The position numbers and the translations under genes were made by a program. Under the pieces are notes generated by a model, which saw only the letters and a list, made by a program, of their open reading frames with translations, was not told the origin of the DNA and searched no databases. Of a stretch of DNA of 6,512 bases, positions 5,991 to 6,512 are shown piece after piece; position 1 is the stretch's first letter; each line of letters starts with the position of its first letter. The stretch comes from Gammaproteobacteria bacterium (GTDB lineage Bacteria; Pseudomonadota; Gammaproteobacteria; Eutrophobiales; Eutrophobiaceae). The stretch lies in the NCBI GenBank assembly GCA_012270695.1, contig JAAXHV010000552.1, positions 1-6,512 of the forward strand, written 5' to 3'.

Positions 5991-6105
5991 GTTTATGTCA
6001 TGTCCACAGATGACACAGGTTGGCACAGATTAGTATGGAATAGTGTTCCTGGAATTGTCATGAATACTTGCATGTTCATGTTACGTCCATAGATGACACA
6101 GATTT
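5970..6105. repeat. Diverged direct duplication of the leuD translation-start region
   Basis: Positions 5971-6021 and 6054-6104 align without gaps at 42 of 51 positions, an 83-bp offset. Eight of the nine differences are transitions. The first copy contains the true leuD start (codons 1-7 and about 30 bp of leader). The second copy holds a matching ATG, at 6073, followed by codons for MQVFMTIPG against MQAFTTIHG in leuD. The reading frame is not kept between copies because 83 is not a multiple of three. This explains most of the unusually long leuC-leuD spacer. Confidence 0.75.
5993..6079 (-). other. Small open frame in the duplicated leuD start (possible leader or relic)
   Basis: An ATG at 6079, with GGA 6 nt upstream, opens a 28-codon frame. 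It passes through the second copy of the leuD start and ends in TAA, only 2 nt before the real leuD ATG. It could be translated and couple leuC to leuD translation, or it may be only a decayed copy of the leuD 5' end. The product has no leucine-codon run, so it is not a classical attenuator peptide. I favour a relic. Confidence 0.2.
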
Positions 6106-6140
6106 GCGCAGGTGGATTACTATCTGTGTTCATCCGTGGA
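6086..6140. repeat. Imperfect inverted repeat at the leuC 3' end
   Basis: The arms are TCCATAGATGACACAGAT (6086-6103) and ATCTGTGTTCATCCGTGGA (6122-6140). The second is the reverse complement of the first apart from two substitutions and one extra base. A further relative of the first arm, TCCACAGATGACACAGGT, lies at 6003-6020. In the transcript the arms can form a hairpin with an 18-nt loop directly around the leuC stop. No T-run follows, so it is not an intrinsic terminator. The unit resembles short intergenic repeats of the form CCACGGATGAACACAGAT that I recall from many bacterial genomes. Confidence 0.65.
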
Positions 6141-6512
6141 TACCCATTCCCGCACGTCTGTGAAATGGCCGGCTATGCCGGCAGCCGCTGCCATGGCTGG
6201 GCTGACGAGGTGTGTGCGGCCTCCTGCGCCCTGCCGCCCTTCAAAATTACGATTGGAGGTGGATGCGCAGCGTTCACCCGCGCTCAACCTGTCTTCGTTC
6301 ATGCCCAGACACATGGAACACCCCGGCTCGCGCCACTCAAAACCAGCAGCAGAGAAAATCCTGTCCAGTCCTTCTGCCTCGGCCTGGCGCTTGACCAGGC
6401 CGGAACCCGGCACGACCAGCGCCTGTTTGACGCTGTCTGCCATACGTTTGCCGGCAACCACCCGGGCGGCTTCTCTCAGGTCTTCTATACGCGAATTGGT
6501 GCAGGAGCCGAT
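6120..6512 (-). CDS. leuC: 3-isopropylmalate dehydratase large subunit (LeuC), C-terminal part
   Basis: The window holds the last 130 residues; the gene enters from the right edge. The fragment begins IGSCTNSRIEDLREAA and carries the three cysteines that bind the [4Fe-4S] cluster: C4 in GSCTNS, then C65 and C68 in GCSMCLGMN. STSNRNFEGRQGAGGRTHLVSP (84-105) is the aconitase-superfamily block that follows them. LeuC is the catalytic subunit of isopropylmalate isomerase. The conserved part of the protein ends around GHFTDVREW. The last codons, VSTDEHR and a TAG stop, are written by the inverted-repeat sequence at 6122-6140, so the tail seems to have been replaced or extended by a repeat. leuD follows on the same strand after 129 nt. 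Confidence 0.97.
   Translation of the reverse strand: MGSCTNSRIEDLREAARVVAGKRMADSVKQALVVPGSGLVKRQAEAEGLDRIFSAAGFEWREPGCSMCLGMNEDRLSAGERCASTSNRNFEGRQGAGGRTHLVSPAMAAAAGIAGHFTDVREWVSTDEHR

Noticed and set aside
5990..6026. Longer leuD starting at a GTG at 6026
   Set aside because: The added 12 residues are encoded by the repeated spacer sequence and do not resemble LeuD. The ATG at 5990 gives the normal N-terminus.
5709..6092. Plus-strand open frame of 127 codons opposite leuD and the spacer
   Set aside because: It mirrors LeuD codons, crosses the repeat region and has no recognisable domain.
5970..6140. CRISPR-like array in the leuC-leuD spacer
   Set aside because: The repeats are few, diverged and in both orientations, and the spacing comes from a duplication, not from regular spacers.

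Overview
The window looks like an ordinary chromosomal segment of a moderate-GC proteobacterium, most likely gammaproteobacterial. The evidence is an SfsA and a GloC/YcbL-type hydrolase that resemble the E. coli proteins closely, together with a class I PHA synthase, an FadA-like thiolase and a leuC-leuD pair. The genus cannot be fixed from the sequence alone. All genes except sfsA are on the minus strand. No stretch longer than 300 bases lacks a gene. I saw no RNA genes, CRISPR array or transposase.

Layout, left to right. At 1-774 a two-gene minus-strand unit encodes a GloC-like metallo-beta-lactamase-fold thioesterase followed by the first 34 codons of a glutathione S-transferase, which runs off the left edge. 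At 847-1554 is sfsA on the plus strand, divergent from gloC and convergent with phaC; the sfsA and phaC stop codons share a TTAA. At 1551-3976 a tight minus-strand cluster contains a Phd/YefM-type antitoxin, a PIN-domain (VapC-like) toxin and a class I PHA synthase (phaC). The antitoxin has a good sigma70-like promoter with two inverted repeats over it, and phaC starts only 6 nt after the toxin stop. At 4054-4071 there is a perfect 18-bp palindrome. At 4101-5285 is an FadA/AtoB-type thiolase. At 5340-6512 are leuD and the C-terminal third of leuC, with an unusual 129-bp spacer between them.

How the genes work together: GloC and the GST suggest glutathione-dependent handling of electrophiles. 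PhaC polymerises 3-hydroxyacyl-CoA, and the nearby thiolase could make or break the acetoacetyl-CoA that feeds that pool, although no reductase (phaB) is present here. LeuC and LeuD together form isopropylmalate isomerase of leucine synthesis.

I do not see a wholly new system. The points most worth a second look are: (i) the toxin has valine at the position where this PIN family carries a catalytic aspartate, one base away from a GAT codon; (ii) the leuC-leuD spacer contains a diverged, 83-bp-offset copy of the leuD translation start and inverted repeats that supply the last codons and stop of leuC; (iii) phaC lies in frame and almost fused behind a toxin-antitoxin module.
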